From: Methylobacterium aquaticum
Lineage (GTDB): Bacteria > Pseudomonadota > Alphaproteobacteria > Rhizobiales > Beijerinckiaceae
Assembly: GCF_001043915.1 (NCBI RefSeq)
Contig: NZ_LABX01000092.1
Coordinates: 1 to 64,000 of the forward strand
Length of the DNA stretch: 64,000 nucleotides
Direction of reading: 5' to 3'
The notes under the pieces were generated by a model, which saw only the letters and a program-made list of their open reading frames with translations, searched no databases and was not told the origin of the DNA. Shown here one piece after another: positions 35,288-44,017 of this stretch (its first letter is position 1; each line of letters starts with the position of its first letter). The position numbers were made by a program, and so were the translations under genes.

Positions 35288-36228
35288 GCCGAGAGACCCT
35301 GCAAGTGATCCGGCAAGTGATCCGGCAAGTAATCCCGCGAGAGGCTCCGGAGCGCATCCGGGTCGAGGCCGCTCTCGCGCCGGTGGAACCCTTGCGAGCC
35401 GTAGGTGCCGGACGGGTAGCCGGCCGCCGTGACCGGGCGGAAGCCCGCGACCGCGATGCCGGTCTCCAGGCACCAGGCGGCGAGGGCCTGGCCGAGGCCG
35501 CCCTGGGCGACATGCTCCTCGACGACGCAGAGTTTGCGACCGGCGAGCGCCTGCACGAAGGCCGGCGGCGGCGGGCTCATCGCCAGCGGCAGCTCGCTCA
35601 CCGCCCAGAGTTCCGGCCCGTCCTCGGCCTCCGACATGAGGGCCGACCAGGCGACGCCCGCCATCGGCCCGACCGCCACGATGACCGGCCCGCTCCCCTC
35701 GCGCAGGCGGCGCCAGGGCGCGTAGGGCGGCGCGGTGCAGCCCGCCGGCAGCTCGCCGCGCCCCAGCCGGACATAGACCGGCCCCGGATCGCGTCCGGCC
35801 GCCTCGACCACGGCGGCGACGTCGCTGTCGAAGGCGGGAACGAGGATGCGCAACGACGGCAGGGTCGAGAGGATGCCGTAATCCTCCAGCGCGTGATGGG
35901 TCGGGCCCATCACCCCGTAGCCGTAGCCGCCGCCATTGGCGAGCATCCGCACCGGCAGGCGATGGAAGCAGACGTCGTTGCGGATCTGCTCGAAGGCGCG
36001 GGCGTAGCAGAACGGCGCGATGGTGTAGGTCCAGGGCTCCAGCCCTTCGCTGGCAAGCGCCGCCGCCACCCCGATCATGTTCTGCTCGGCGATGCCCGCA
36101 TTGAGGAATCGCTCCCCCAGCGCGTCGCGCAGCGGTTCGAGGGCGCCGAAACCGAGGTCGCCGGTGAGGAAGACGAGGTCGGGGCGCGAAGCCCGGGCGA
36201 CCAGCGCCTCGCACAATTCGCGCCGCAT
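35284..36228 (-). CDS. Transketolase, C-terminal (pyrimidine + C-terminal) subunit
   Basis: A 314-aa protein equal to the second half of transketolase: the pyrimidine-binding domain with FLNAGIAEQNMIGVAAALA (the Glu needed for TPP activation) and a C-terminal domain ending near GYPSGTYGSQ. It needs the preceding gene product for TPP diphosphate binding. Stop and start overlap by one base with that gene (TGATG). The last residues (DYLPDHLPDHLQ) come from a 12-bp tandem repeat at 35301-35336. Split transketolases of this kind are often in secondary or sugar-nucleotide pathways rather than the pentose phosphate pathway. Confidence 0.92.
   Translation of the reverse strand: MRRELCEALVARASRPDLVFLTGDLGFGALEPLRDALGERFLNAGIAEQNMIGVAAALASEGLEPWTYTIAPFCYARAFEQIRNDVCFHRLPVRMLANGGGYGYGVMGPTHHALEDYGILSTLPSLRILVPAFDSDVAAVVEAAGRDPGPVYVRLGRGELPAGCTAPPYAPWRRLREGSGPVIVAVGPMAGVAWSALMSEAEDGPELWAVSELPLAMSPPPPAFVQALAGRKLCVVEEHVAQGGLGQALAAWCLETGIAVAGFRPVTAAGYPSGTYGSQGFHRRESGLDPDALRSLSRDYLPDHLPDHLQGLSA
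35301..35336. repeat. 12-bp tandem repeat at 3' end of transketolase subunit
   Basis: Plus-strand unit GCAAGTGATCCG occurs at 35301-35312 and 35313-35324, with a slightly diverged third from 35325. It encodes the repeated PDHL near the C-terminus and sits only about 14 bases from the next gene's start. Confidence 0.75.
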
Positions 36229-37100
36229 CAGGCCGTCTCCCCGTTGCCGAGGATGTCGGAACCGAGCATCGCCTCGCGGACCTGCTCCTCGGTGAGCGGC
36301 AGGTAGTGGCTGTCCAGGCGCCCCTCGATGGCGGGCACGCCGTGGCCCTTCACGGTGTGGAGCACCACGACCACCGGCTGGTCGGTCCCGGGCACCAGGG
36401 CGCGGCGCATGTCGGCGAGGTCGTGCCCGTCCGCCTCGCGGATCTCGACGGCAAAGCCGCTCAAGGCCCGCCCGATCGGGTCGAGGGAGGCGACCTCTCC
36501 GGTGGTGCCGAAACCCTGGAGGCGGTTGTGGTCGATGAGGATCGTCAGGTTCGACAGCCGCCGGTGGGCGCAGAAGATCAGGGCTTCGAGGGTCGAACCC
36601 TCCTGCCATTCGCCGTCGGAGGTCAGGCAGAACACCCGGTTTTGCCGCCCTTGCAGCCGGGCCGCCAGGGCGAGGCCGCCGGCGAGCGAGAGCCCGTGCC
36701 CGAGGCTGCCGGTCCCGAAGCGGATCCCTGGGAGCCCGCGTCCGGCCGGGTGCCCAGCGGGAGGATGCCCCGGCAGCCGGGTGCCGTCGGCATGGAACGT
36801 GTCGAGTTCGGCCTCGGCGATCAGGCCGCGGCTCCACAGGGTGACGTAGAGCGCGCCCGCCGCATGGCCCTTCGAGAGCACGAAGCGGTCCGCCTCGGTC
36901 AGGAACTCGTGATGCACCAGCATCATCGCGTCGAGGGCCGACAGGTTGCCGCCGACATGGCCGACGCCGGCCATCCGGTGCATGGCCAGCAGGCGCCAGC
37001 GCGCCAGCGTCAGGAGACCGGGCGCGAGCGGCGCGGGCGCCGCCGGGACCGCGCCGTGCCGCGGGGTCTCCGCCCTGAGGGTGTGTCCACGCCGTGCCAT
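36228..37100 (-). CDS. Transketolase, N-terminal (TPP diphosphate-binding) subunit
   Basis: A 290-aa half-transketolase. It carries HVGGNLSALD, SKGHAAGALY, GTGSLGHGLS and the TPP/metal motif starting SDGEWQEGS and ending about 27 residues on in IDHNRLQ. The usual GDG is SDG here. ATG 37100 is used; GTG 37130 would add ten residues. It is the first gene of the five-gene minus-strand glycan operon. A near-CtrA motif (37147-37161) lies about 47 bases upstream. Confidence 0.92.
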   Translation of the reverse strand: MARRGHTLRAETPRHGAVPAAPAPLAPGLLTLARWRLLAMHRMAGVGHVGGNLSALDAMMLVHHEFLTEADRFVLSKGHAAGALYVTLWSRGLIAEAELDTFHADGTRLPGHPPAGHPAGRGLPGIRFGTGSLGHGLSLAGGLALAARLQGRQNRVFCLTSDGEWQEGSTLEALIFCAHRRLSNLTILIDHNRLQGFGTTGEVASLDPIGRALSGFAVEIREADGHDLADMRRALVPGTDQPVVVVLHTVKGHGVPAIEGRLDSHYLPLTEEQVREAMLGSDILGNGETA

Positions 37101-37482
37101 CCGACCGAGATTCCGCTGCCTTGCGGCCACGGAACGACGGCCGTGGTTAGCGTCGGGTTAAGGAGCCGCGGCGGCAGGTCGGGCGGGGGCTTCCAGGCCT
37201 GGGTGCCGGTTGCCGGCATAGGCCGCCATGAGGCGTGGAGCCGCGTCGATCCGGCTCGTCGATGGTCGCGCATGCAAGCGCCGTCCTCTCGTGCAAGTCC
37301 CTGCCCGCTCAGGAGTTGGACCCTGTCGACCCGGTGGCGAGCCGGTTTCGCCGGCGCGGGCGAGGAGAAGGCCGTCTGCCGGTCCCGGAGCGACGGCGGC
37401 AGGACGGCGATGCGTTTACCGCTGACTCAGGTTTGCGTGAGAAATTTCGTCGGGCAAACGACGGTTGTGGTGGGGTTTGTGC
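37101..37482. other. Divergent intergenic region, transketolase / deacetylase
   Basis: About 380 bases between divergent genes. It holds a TTAG-N7-TTAA motif at 37147-37161 (one base off the CtrA consensus). The segment 37410-37470 before the deacetylase is less GC-rich and probably contains its promoter, but no clear -35/-10 was found. Confidence 0.55.
37147..37161. promoter_or_regulatory. Degenerate CtrA-type box
   Basis: TTAG (37147-37150), seven bases, TTAA (37158-37161): seven of eight consensus positions match. Position about 47 bases before the transketolase start fits a promoter element. Confidence 0.25.
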
Positions 37483-38613
37483 GTGCGTTGCTTCAGGCTC
37501 CTGCTGCTCCTGTCCGGAATCCTGTGCCTGCCGCCGGCCCTCGCCGCGGCGCAGGAATGCGGGCCCGAGGCGCTCGGCACCGCACGCACCCTCGAAGTGC
37601 CGTTCACCCAGGGGCCGGTGGGGACGGCGAGCTACGGCCGCAGCCTGCCGCTCGCGCGCGGCGAGGTGGTGCTGACCTTCGATGACGGCCCGCTGCCCCG
37701 GCGCACGAACGCCGTGCTCGCAGCCCTCAAGGCGGAATGCGTGAAAGCGACGTTCTTCGTCATCGGCAGCCTGGTGGCGCAGTTCCCCGACACCCTGCGC
37801 CGCACCGCCGCCGAGGGCCATACCATCGCGACCCATACCTGGTCGCACCGCTACCTGAACCGGGTTGACAGCCCGCAGGTGCGGCGGGACCAGATCAATG
37901 GCGGCCTCGAGGCCGCCCGCACCGTCCTCGCCGACGACGAGACGGCCCTGTCGCCGTTCTTCCGCTTCCCCGGCCTCGGGCATAACGCCGCCCTCGACCG
38001 CTACGCCGCCGCGCAGCGTCTGGTGCCGTTCAGTGTCGACGTCGACGGCGACGACTGGAAGCGGATCACCCCGGCGGCGGTGATGGATCGCGTGATGAGG
38101 CGCCTCGATGCCGCGGGGCGGGGCATCATCCTGCTCCACGACATCCAGCCCCGGACCGTGGCGATCCTGCCCGAGCTGCTGCGCCGGCTGAAAGCCCGCG
38201 GCTACCGCGTCGTCCACGTGGTGCCAGCCCAGGGCGACACGCGGGCCGCGCTCGCGGCCCTGGACGCCCCGCAGGGCAAGCCGATCCGCCTCGCCCTCGA
38301 CCGGCTCGGCGCCCGTATGGCGTCCTTCCGCGTCGCCGCGCGTCCGCCGGAAGCCTTCGCCGTGGAGGCGCCGGTCCTCCTGCGGACGGGGCTGTTCGAG
38401 GAATCTCCGGAGCCGCCGCCGGCCGGGGACCAGAGCCGGTCCATCGGGGAGGTCCGCGTCGCGCTGATCGCCGATCCGGGCCCGGCCGCCCGTGCCTTCA
38501 GGCCCGGGCTCGGGTCCTTGGCCGGCTGGCGCGGTTTCGTGGTGATCGGCACCGCCCCGAAGTCCGCCGGTTTCCGCGCCGTCGCCGAGGCGGGCGGCCC
38601 GCCCGCGCGGTGA
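37483..38613 (+). CDS. Secreted polysaccharide deacetylase (NodB domain)
   Basis: A 376-aa CE4 esterase with a signal peptide (LLLLLSGILCLPPALA, cut near AAA-QE). The NodB domain (about 55-240) shows the metal motifs VLTFDDGP and ATHTWSHRY (H-x-x-x-H), the arginine motif FFRFPG, and IILLHDI with the late catalytic His. It would remove N-acetyl groups from a periplasmic or surface glycan or peptidoglycan. A further ~130-residue C-terminal region is unassigned. GTG 37483 was chosen since a G-rich stretch precedes it and it gives a normal signal peptide; TTG 37465 is an alternative. Its stop overlaps the upstream possible start of the next gene, so both are probably cotranscribed. Confidence 0.9.
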   Translation: MRCFRLLLLLSGILCLPPALAAAQECGPEALGTARTLEVPFTQGPVGTASYGRSLPLARGEVVLTFDDGPLPRRTNAVLAALKAECVKATFFVIGSLVAQFPDTLRRTAAEGHTIATHTWSHRYLNRVDSPQVRRDQINGGLEAARTVLADDETALSPFFRFPGLGHNAALDRYAAAQRLVPFSVDVDGDDWKRITPAAVMDRVMRRLDAAGRGIILLHDIQPRTVAILPELLRRLKARGYRVVHVVPAQGDTRAALAALDAPQGKPIRLALDRLGARMASFRVAARPPEAFAVEAPVLLRTGLFEESPEPPPAGDQSRSIGEVRVALIADPGPAARAFRPGLGSLAGWRGFVVIGTAPKSAGFRAVAEAGGPPAR

Positions 38614-38672
38614 GCCCCCGTCGCGCCCGCCCTTGCGCTTGTTTTACGGTCCTGCCCGGAAGTCCCCCCACG

Positions 38673-39806
38673 ATGCGACGTCTCGGCCGGCTTCTGCCCG
38701 CCCTTCTTCTGTGCAGCGTCGGCACCGCCCAGGCGATGAGTGCCGACGAGTCGCCGGCGGGCTGGTGGGCGCCGACCCCGCGCGACTGCGCCGACCCGGC
38801 GAGCCCGCGGGCGTTCGAGATCCGGCTGACACCCGCCGCCGAGGCGCGGCTCGACGCGCACGACCTGCGCTGCCGGATCGACAGGGTCTCCGACACCGCC
38901 ATCGGCTACCGCCTCCACATGCGCTGCGTCCGCTCGGCCGAGGACCTGCGGGCGAATGCCCGGGCGGAGCCGCGGCAGATCGTCGTCGACGCGATCGGGA
39001 CGGCGACCATGCGGGCGGATGGGCAGCGCGTCTATCGCTGCCGCGCCCGCCCGGCTGCCGCCGCCGAGACGCCGCAGAGCCCTGTCGCGGGCGCGATCCT
39101 GGCCAGTGTCGCCCCGGCACCGGCGCTGCCGGACGCGCCCATGCGCCTCACCTCGCTCGCCCCCGAGCCGGACTCCTCGCCGCACGCCCCTGCACCGGCC
39201 GCGCCGTCCGGACCGGCCCCCGCCGTGCCGCCCGTTGCGGCCATCGCGCCTCTCGCGGCCTCGGCGCCTATGCCGGGTGCACCCCTGCGCGTGGCCGCCC
39301 TCCCGGTCGACCCGTTGCCGGATGCGTCCGCACCCCCGCTCGCCCCGCCGCCCGTCGCGCTGCCGGCGGTGCGGCGCGGCAAGGTGGTCGGCTATCCCGG
39401 GGCGCAAGCTCCCGGCACCATCGTGGTCGATACGGCGGCGCGCCTCCTCTTCCTCGTGCGCGGCGACGGCACGGCCGTGCGCTACCGGGTGGCGGTCGGG
39501 CGTCCCGGCACGACCTGGAAGGGCGTCCAGACGGTCACCGCCAAGCAGGAATGGCCGCAATGGACCCCGACGCCAGAGATGCGGCGCAGCCGGCCGGGCC
39601 TGCCGCGCACCGTCGCCGGCGGCCCGCGCAACCCGCTCGGGGCCCGGGCGCTCTATCTCGGCTCGACGCTCTACCGCATCCACGGCACCACCGATCCGCG
39701 CTCGATCGGCCGGGCCGCCTCGGCCGGCTGCTTCCGGATGCTCAACGAGGACGTGATCGAACTCTACCGCTTCGTCCCCGTCGGCACCAAGGTTCAGGTG
39801 ATCTGA
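38673..39806 (+). CDS. Periplasmic L,D-transpeptidase (YkuD)
   Basis: A 377-aa protein with a signal peptide (LLPALLLCSVGTAQA). A ~90-residue N-terminal Cys-containing domain is followed by a long Ala/Pro-rich spacer (about 130-245). The C-terminal YkuD domain has the catalytic signature HGTTDPRSIG then SAGCFRMLNEDV, whose Cys is the nucleophile. Such enzymes make 3-3 peptidoglycan cross-links or attach proteins to the wall. ATG 38673 was chosen because it starts the signal peptide. The pairing with a secreted deacetylase suggests joint envelope remodelling. Confidence 0.93.
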   Translation: MRRLGRLLPALLLCSVGTAQAMSADESPAGWWAPTPRDCADPASPRAFEIRLTPAAEARLDAHDLRCRIDRVSDTAIGYRLHMRCVRSAEDLRANARAEPRQIVVDAIGTATMRADGQRVYRCRARPAAAAETPQSPVAGAILASVAPAPALPDAPMRLTSLAPEPDSSPHAPAPAAPSGPAPAVPPVAAIAPLAASAPMPGAPLRVAALPVDPLPDASAPPLAPPPVALPAVRRGKVVGYPGAQAPGTIVVDTAARLLFLVRGDGTAVRYRVAVGRPGTTWKGVQTVTAKQEWPQWTPTPEMRRSRPGLPRTVAGGPRNPLGARALYLGSTLYRIHGTTDPRSIGRAASAGCFRMLNEDVIELYRFVPVGTKVQVI

Positions 39807-39811
39807 GGGCC

Positions 39812-39994
39812 ATGCCTTTTAAGGTGGTTTTTACTGATAAAAATTTGGTATTCATCTGATGGCGACGCGTCATTTTCTTCAGATCAGCATTCTGCTGTCC
39901 GGAGCACTCTGGACCGCCGAATGCCCCATCAAGCTTGGCCGCACCGCAATCGCATTTTGCAGCAACTCCAAGTATTTAACACCTTAAAAAGCAT
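39812..39994. repeat. Imperfect inverted repeat flanking an AT-rich segment
   Basis: ATGCCTTTTAAGGTG (39812-39826) matches the complement of 39980-39994 at 14 of 15 positions, and the similarity extends outward with a 2-base gap (TGAGG on both). The left arm overlaps the L,D-transpeptidase stop region. No target duplication is seen. It may be the ends of a small non-autonomous element or scars of the adjoining insertion sequence. Confidence 0.45.
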
Positions 39995-40191
39995 GCCTCA
40001 AAGGCGTGTCGAGCCGCAAGCTCAGAGACATGCGTCCCAAGATCACCGGACGCTGCCACCAGGGCGTTCTCTGGTCGCCGTCGTATTTCGTGGCGTCCTG
40101 TGGCGGCGCTCCGCTCTCTGTGGTCGCCCAATACGTCCGACAGCAACGGGAGAATGCGCGGGCTCCCCGGCCTGAAGGCCGGGGTTTCTAG
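39988..40191 (+). mobile_element. IS200/IS605-family remnant with right-end hairpin
   Basis: The plus frame reads LKGVSSRKLRDM, then GVLWSPSYFVASCGGAPLS and QYVRQQ before a stop at 40189. This is the C-terminal half of a Y1 single-strand transposase (TnpA); QYVRQQ includes the region of the catalytic Tyr. The N-terminal half with the HUH metal site is gone, and a stop codon interrupts the frame at 39985. The hairpin CCCCGGCCT-GA-AGGCCGGGG (40165-40184), overlapping the end of the gene and followed by TTTCTAGGA, fits the subterminal right-end structure these elements need for excision. It cannot be autonomous. Confidence 0.8.
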
Positions 40192-40552
40192 GAGGGTTTG
40201 ATGATCCCGGCACGCGATCCCATCGGCCCACCCCCGATGCCGACACCAGAGTCATCGCCAGAGTCCCGATGCTCCCGGAGAGCGATGATGACTCGAACAG
40301 GGCGGATTGCACGCGCGCGACATCGACCGGACGCTTGTCGGCACGAGGGATGAGGGCGCGTGGCGTCGCCCCTAACCGATCCCCGTTCGTTCGGCCTTGG
40401 CGCGAAGCTTGCAAACATGGCGAGCGTGACCGTTGGAAACCCTGCAATCCGCCTTGACCGAGCAATCGGACCGGGGCGAACCTCGCGGGAGAGCCGGCTC
40501 CTCGGGGAGCGGGCACGGCTCACGACCACAGGCCCCGCAGGCAGGATACGGC

Positions 40553-42145
40553 ATGGACCGCAGGACATTTCTGAAAGGCTCGGCCGCCCTCGGCGCCGCC
40601 GGCATGGCTCCCCAGTTCGCCGCCCCGGCGCTCGCGCAGCCGTCCAAGGTGCTGCGCTTCGTGCCGCAAGCGAACCTCGCGAATTTCGATCCGATCTGGG
40701 GGACGCAATACGTCGTCCGCAACGCCGCCGCCCTCGTCTGGGACATGCTCTATGGCGTCGATGCCCAGTTGAAGCCCCAGCGCCAGATGGTCGAGTCGGA
40801 AGAGGTCTCGGCCGACGGCCTGACCTGGACCTTCCGCCTGCGGCCCGGCCTCAAGTTCCATGACGGCGAGCCCGTCCTGTCGAAGGACGTGGTGGCGAGC
40901 CTGACCCGCTGGTCGGCCCGCGACCCGATGGGCATCATGATCCGGGCGATCCAGGCCGAGCTGGCCCCGGTCGACGACCGCACCTTCCGCTGGCAACTCA
41001 AGAAGCCGTTCCCCAAGCTGCTGCTGGCGCTGGGCAAGAACAACGCGCCCTGCGCCTTCATCATGCCGGAGCGGATCGCCAAGACCGATCCCTTCACCCA
41101 GATCACCGAGTATGTCGGCTCGGGCCCGATGAAGTTCGCCCGCGCCGAGTGGGTGCCCGGCGCCCGCGCGGTCTTCGAAAAATTTGCCGATTACAAGCCG
41201 CGCGACGAGCCGTCCTCGTGGCTGGCGGGCGGCAAGCGCATGCTGGTCGACCGGGTCGAGTGGATCATCATGCCCGATCCGGCCACCGCCTCGGCGGCGC
41301 TCCAGAACGGCGAGGTCGATTGGTGGGAGAACCCGATCCCGGATCTCGTCCCGCTGCTGCGCAAGAACGCCAACATCAACGTCGACATCGCCGACCCGCT
41401 CGGCAATATCGGCTCGTTCCGGATGAACCACCTGCATCCGCCCTTCGACAACCCGAAGATCCGCCAGGCCGTGCTCATGGGCATGAACCAGGAGGATTAC
41501 ATGCGGTCGCTGATCGGCGACGACGACAAGCTGTGGAAGCCGCTGCCCGGCTTCTTCACCCCGGGCACGCCGCTCTACAGCGAGGCGGGCGGCCAAAACA
41601 TCGGCAAGGGCGACATCGCGGCGGCGAAGAAGCTCCTGGCCGAGGCCGGCTACAAGGGCGAGCCGGTGGTCTGCGTGGTGGCGCAGGACCAGTCGATCAC
41701 CAAGAACATGGGCGACGTCACCGCCGACCTGCTCAAGCAGATGGGCATGAAGGTGGATTTCGTCGCCACCGACTGGGGCACCGTCGGCACGCGGCGCGCC
41801 TCGAAGGCGCCGCCGTCGCAGGGCGGCTGGAACATGTTCCACACCTGGCATGCCGGCGCCGATTGCATCAACCCGGCGGTCTACCCGGCGATCCGCGCCA
41901 ACGGCGACAAGGCGTGGTTCGGCTGGCCCGACCTGCCGCCAGTCGAGGCCGGCATCACCGAGTGGTTCGACGCCGCCGATCCGGCGGCCGAGAAGGCGGC
42001 GATCGACAAGGTCAATGCCGCAGCGGTGGCGGGTGGCGTCTACGTGCCGACCGGCTACTTCCTCGGCTACCAGGCCTGGCGGAAAAACGTCACCGGCGTG
42101 GGCAAGGGGCCGCTGCCCTTCACCTGGGGCGTGTCCAAAGCCTGA
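40553..42145 (+). CDS. ABC transporter substrate-binding protein, peptide type
   Basis: A 530-aa SBP family-5 (DppA/OppA-like) periplasmic binding protein. The start carries a Tat signal, DRRTFLKGSAALGAAGM, cut near ALA-QP. The domain shows EEVSADGLTWTFRLRPGLKFHDG, the family signature, and lobe II up to the C-terminus. Ligand specificity cannot be read from sequence; the following amidohydrolase hints at an acylated or amide compound. ATG 40553 was chosen because it begins the Tat motif and has CAGGA upstream; a frame from 40433 adds a low-complexity leader. First gene of a six-gene plus-strand operon. Confidence 0.93.
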   Translation: MDRRTFLKGSAALGAAGMAPQFAAPALAQPSKVLRFVPQANLANFDPIWGTQYVVRNAAALVWDMLYGVDAQLKPQRQMVESEEVSADGLTWTFRLRPGLKFHDGEPVLSKDVVASLTRWSARDPMGIMIRAIQAELAPVDDRTFRWQLKKPFPKLLLALGKNNAPCAFIMPERIAKTDPFTQITEYVGSGPMKFARAEWVPGARAVFEKFADYKPRDEPSSWLAGGKRMLVDRVEWIIMPDPATASAALQNGEVDWWENPIPDLVPLLRKNANINVDIADPLGNIGSFRMNHLHPPFDNPKIRQAVLMGMNQEDYMRSLIGDDDKLWKPLPGFFTPGTPLYSEAGGQNIGKGDIAAAKKLLAEAGYKGEPVVCVVAQDQSITKNMGDVTADLLKQMGMKVDFVATDWGTVGTRRASKAPPSQGGWNMFHTWHAGADCINPAVYPAIRANGDKAWFGWPDLPPVEAGITEWFDAADPAAEKAAIDKVNAAAVAGGVYVPTGYFLGYQAWRKNVTGVGKGPLPFTWGVSKA

Positions 42146-42155
42146 GGAAACTCCC

Positions 42156-43097
42156 GTGTTCGGCTTCCTCGTCAGGCGCGTCCTCGCCGTCATTCCCGTG
42201 ATGGCGGTGGTCGGGCTGTTCGTGTTCAGCCTGCTCTCTCTCGCCCCCGGCGACCCGGCGGCGCTGATCGCCGGCGACCAGGCGTCGCCGGCCGATATCG
42301 AGCGCATCCGCGCCTCGCTCGGCCTCGACCGGCCGTTCCTGGTCCGCTTCGGCGAATGGGCCTGGCGCATCCTGCACGGGGATCTCGGCACCTCGATCTT
42401 CACCAACCTGCCGGTCACCACCATGATCGGGCAGCGGGTGCAGCCGACGGTGTCCTTGATGCTGGTCACCCTCGTCTTCGCGGTGCTCGTCGCGGTGCCG
42501 CTCGGCGTCCTCGCGGCCTGGAAGGCGGGGCGGCTCGTCGACCGGCTGGTGATGGGCGGGGCGGTGCTCGGCTTCTCGGTGCCGGTCTTCGTCGTCGGCT
42601 ATCTGCTGGCCTACGTCTTCGCCCTCGAACTCGGCTGGCTCCCGGCGCAAGGCTACACGCCGATCGAGCAGGGGGTCGGCCCCTGGCTCGCCAACCTGAT
42701 CCTGCCGGCGCTGACGCTCGGCCTCGTCTACATCGCGCTGATCGCCCGGGTGACCCGGGCGACGATGCTCGACGTCCTCCAGCAGGATTACGTCCGCACG
42801 GCGCGCGCCAAGGGCCTGGCGCAGGGGAGCGTGCTCTTCGTCCACGCGCTGAAGAACGCCGCGGTGCCGATCGTCACGGTGATCGGCATCGGCATCGCGC
42901 TCCTCATCGGCGGCGCCGTCGTCACCGAGACGGTGTTCGCGATTCCGGGCCTCGGCCGGCTCACCGTCGATGCGATCCTGCGGCGCGACTATCCGGTGAT
43001 CCAGGGCGTCGTGCTCCTGTTCAGCTTCACCTACGTGCTGGTGAACCTCGCGATCGACCTTCTCTACACCCTCATCGACCCGAGGATCCGCTATTGA
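42156..43097 (+). CDS. ABC transporter permease, DppB/OppB type
   Basis: A 313-aa inner-membrane permease with six helices. The first helix (RRVLAVIPVMAVVGLFVFSLL) is followed by a periplasmic segment with LGLDRPFLVRFGEW. The cytoplasmic EAA-type loop reads DYVRTARAKGLAQGSV, which contacts the ATPases. It starts with GTG at 42156, preceded by GAGGAAA, ten bases after the binding-protein gene. The stop overlaps the next gene's TTG start. Confidence 0.94.
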   Translation: MFGFLVRRVLAVIPVMAVVGLFVFSLLSLAPGDPAALIAGDQASPADIERIRASLGLDRPFLVRFGEWAWRILHGDLGTSIFTNLPVTTMIGQRVQPTVSLMLVTLVFAVLVAVPLGVLAAWKAGRLVDRLVMGGAVLGFSVPVFVVGYLLAYVFALELGWLPAQGYTPIEQGVGPWLANLILPALTLGLVYIALIARVTRATMLDVLQQDYVRTARAKGLAQGSVLFVHALKNAAVPIVTVIGIGIALLIGGAVVTETVFAIPGLGRLTVDAILRRDYPVIQGVVLLFSFTYVLVNLAIDLLYTLIDPRIRY

Positions 43098-44017
43098 GCG
43101 CCGCCCATCCGTTGGGGGGCGACGCGCCCCCCGGTCTCGCTGTCGCCCCGCCGCTGCCCGATCTCTATCCCCGGCGACAAGCGTATGGCCGGATCCGCCG
43201 GGTCTGGCGGCGCCACCCGACCATCGTGATCGGCGGCGCCATCCTGCTCGTCGTCGCCCTGATGGCGGTCCTCGCGCCCTATCTCGGCACCGTCGATCCG
43301 ACCGCGATCAGCACCTCGCGCCGCACGCGGGTGCCGTCCGGCCAGTACTGGTTCGGCACCGACATGCTCGGGCGCGACATCTATTCCCGCGTCGTCTACG
43401 GTGCCCGGGTCTCGCTCCTCGTCGGCTTTGCGGTGGCCCTGTTCGCCTCGGTCGCCGGACTCGTGGTCGGCCTCGTCTCCGGCATGGTGCGCTGGGCCGA
43501 CGGGATCATCATGCGGATCGTCGACGGCCTGATGTCGATCCCGCCGATCCTGCTCGCCATCGCGTTGATGGCCCTCACGCGCGGCTCGGTCGGGAACGTG
43601 ATCCTGGCGATCACCGTGGCGGAGATTCCTCGCGTCGCCCGGCTGGTGCGCGGCGTCGTGCTGTCCCTGCGCGAGCAGCCCTATGTCGAGGCGGCGGTGA
43701 CCACCGGCACCCGCATGCCGATGATCATCTGGCGCCACATCCTGCCCAACACGCTGGCGCCGATGACCGTCCAGGCGACCTATATCTGCGCCTCCGCCAT
43801 GATCGCGGAATCGATCCTGTCCTTCATCGGTGCCGGCGTCCCGCCCGCGACCCCGTCCTGGGGCAACATCATGGCCGAGGGACGGGCGCTCTGGCAGGTG
43901 AAGTTCTACATCATCCTGTTCCCGGCCATCTTCCTGTCGCTCACCGTGCTCGCCGTGAACCTCGTCGGCGACGGACTGCGCGATGCCCTCGACCCGCGGA
44001 TGGCGAAGGATGTCTGA
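43094..44017 (+). CDS. ABC transporter permease, DppC/OppC type
   Basis: A 307-aa second permease. An N-terminal cytoplasmic stretch of about 40 residues (Pro/Arg-rich) leads to the first helix [18 protein letters not shown], then the typical [20 protein letters not shown] block and the EAA loop [14 protein letters not shown]. The only start that overlaps the preceding gene is TTG 43094 (TTGA), which keeps the usual DppC N-terminus; a later start is possible. Its stop overlaps the next gene by eight bases. Confidence 0.93.
   Translation: MSAAHPLGGDAPPGLAVAPPLPDLYPRRQAYGRIRRVWRRHPTIVIGGAILLVVALMAVLAPYLGTVDPTAISTSRRTRVPSGQYWFGTDMLGRDIYSRVVYGARVSLLVGFAVALFASVAGLVVGLVSGMVRWADGIIMRIVDGLMSIPPILLAIALMALTRGSVGNVILAITVAEIPRVARLVRGVVLSLREQPYVEAAVTTGTRMPMIIWRHILPNTLAPMTVQATYICASAMIAESILSFIGAGVPPATPSWGNIMAEGRALWQVKFYIILFPAIFLSLTVLAVNLVGDGLRDALDPRMAKDV

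Larger units (their letters stand above)
39807..40552. other. Intergenic region with IS200/IS605 relic
   Basis: About 745 bases. 39810-40000 is AT-rich and includes an imperfect inverted repeat (39812-39826 against 39980-39994). 39988-40191 is the transposase relic. 40192-40552, before the transporter operon, has no gene I can support and presumably contains the operon's promoter. Confidence 0.65.

Noticed and set aside
35288-36214. Extension of the epimerase-GT2 gene to 964 residues
   Set aside because: The added part is a shadow frame of the transketolase C-terminal gene; ATG 35287 with ATGA overlap is the natural start.
39921-40175. 84-codon plus frame overlapping the IS200 relic
   Set aside because: The alternative frame carries the recognisable transposase motifs (WSPSYF, SCGGAP); this one is a shadow with no similarity I recognise.
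40433-40552. Upstream extension of the binding-protein gene (40 extra residues)
   Set aside because: The extension is low-complexity and would bury the Tat motif inside the protein; ATG 40553 places it at the N-terminus.
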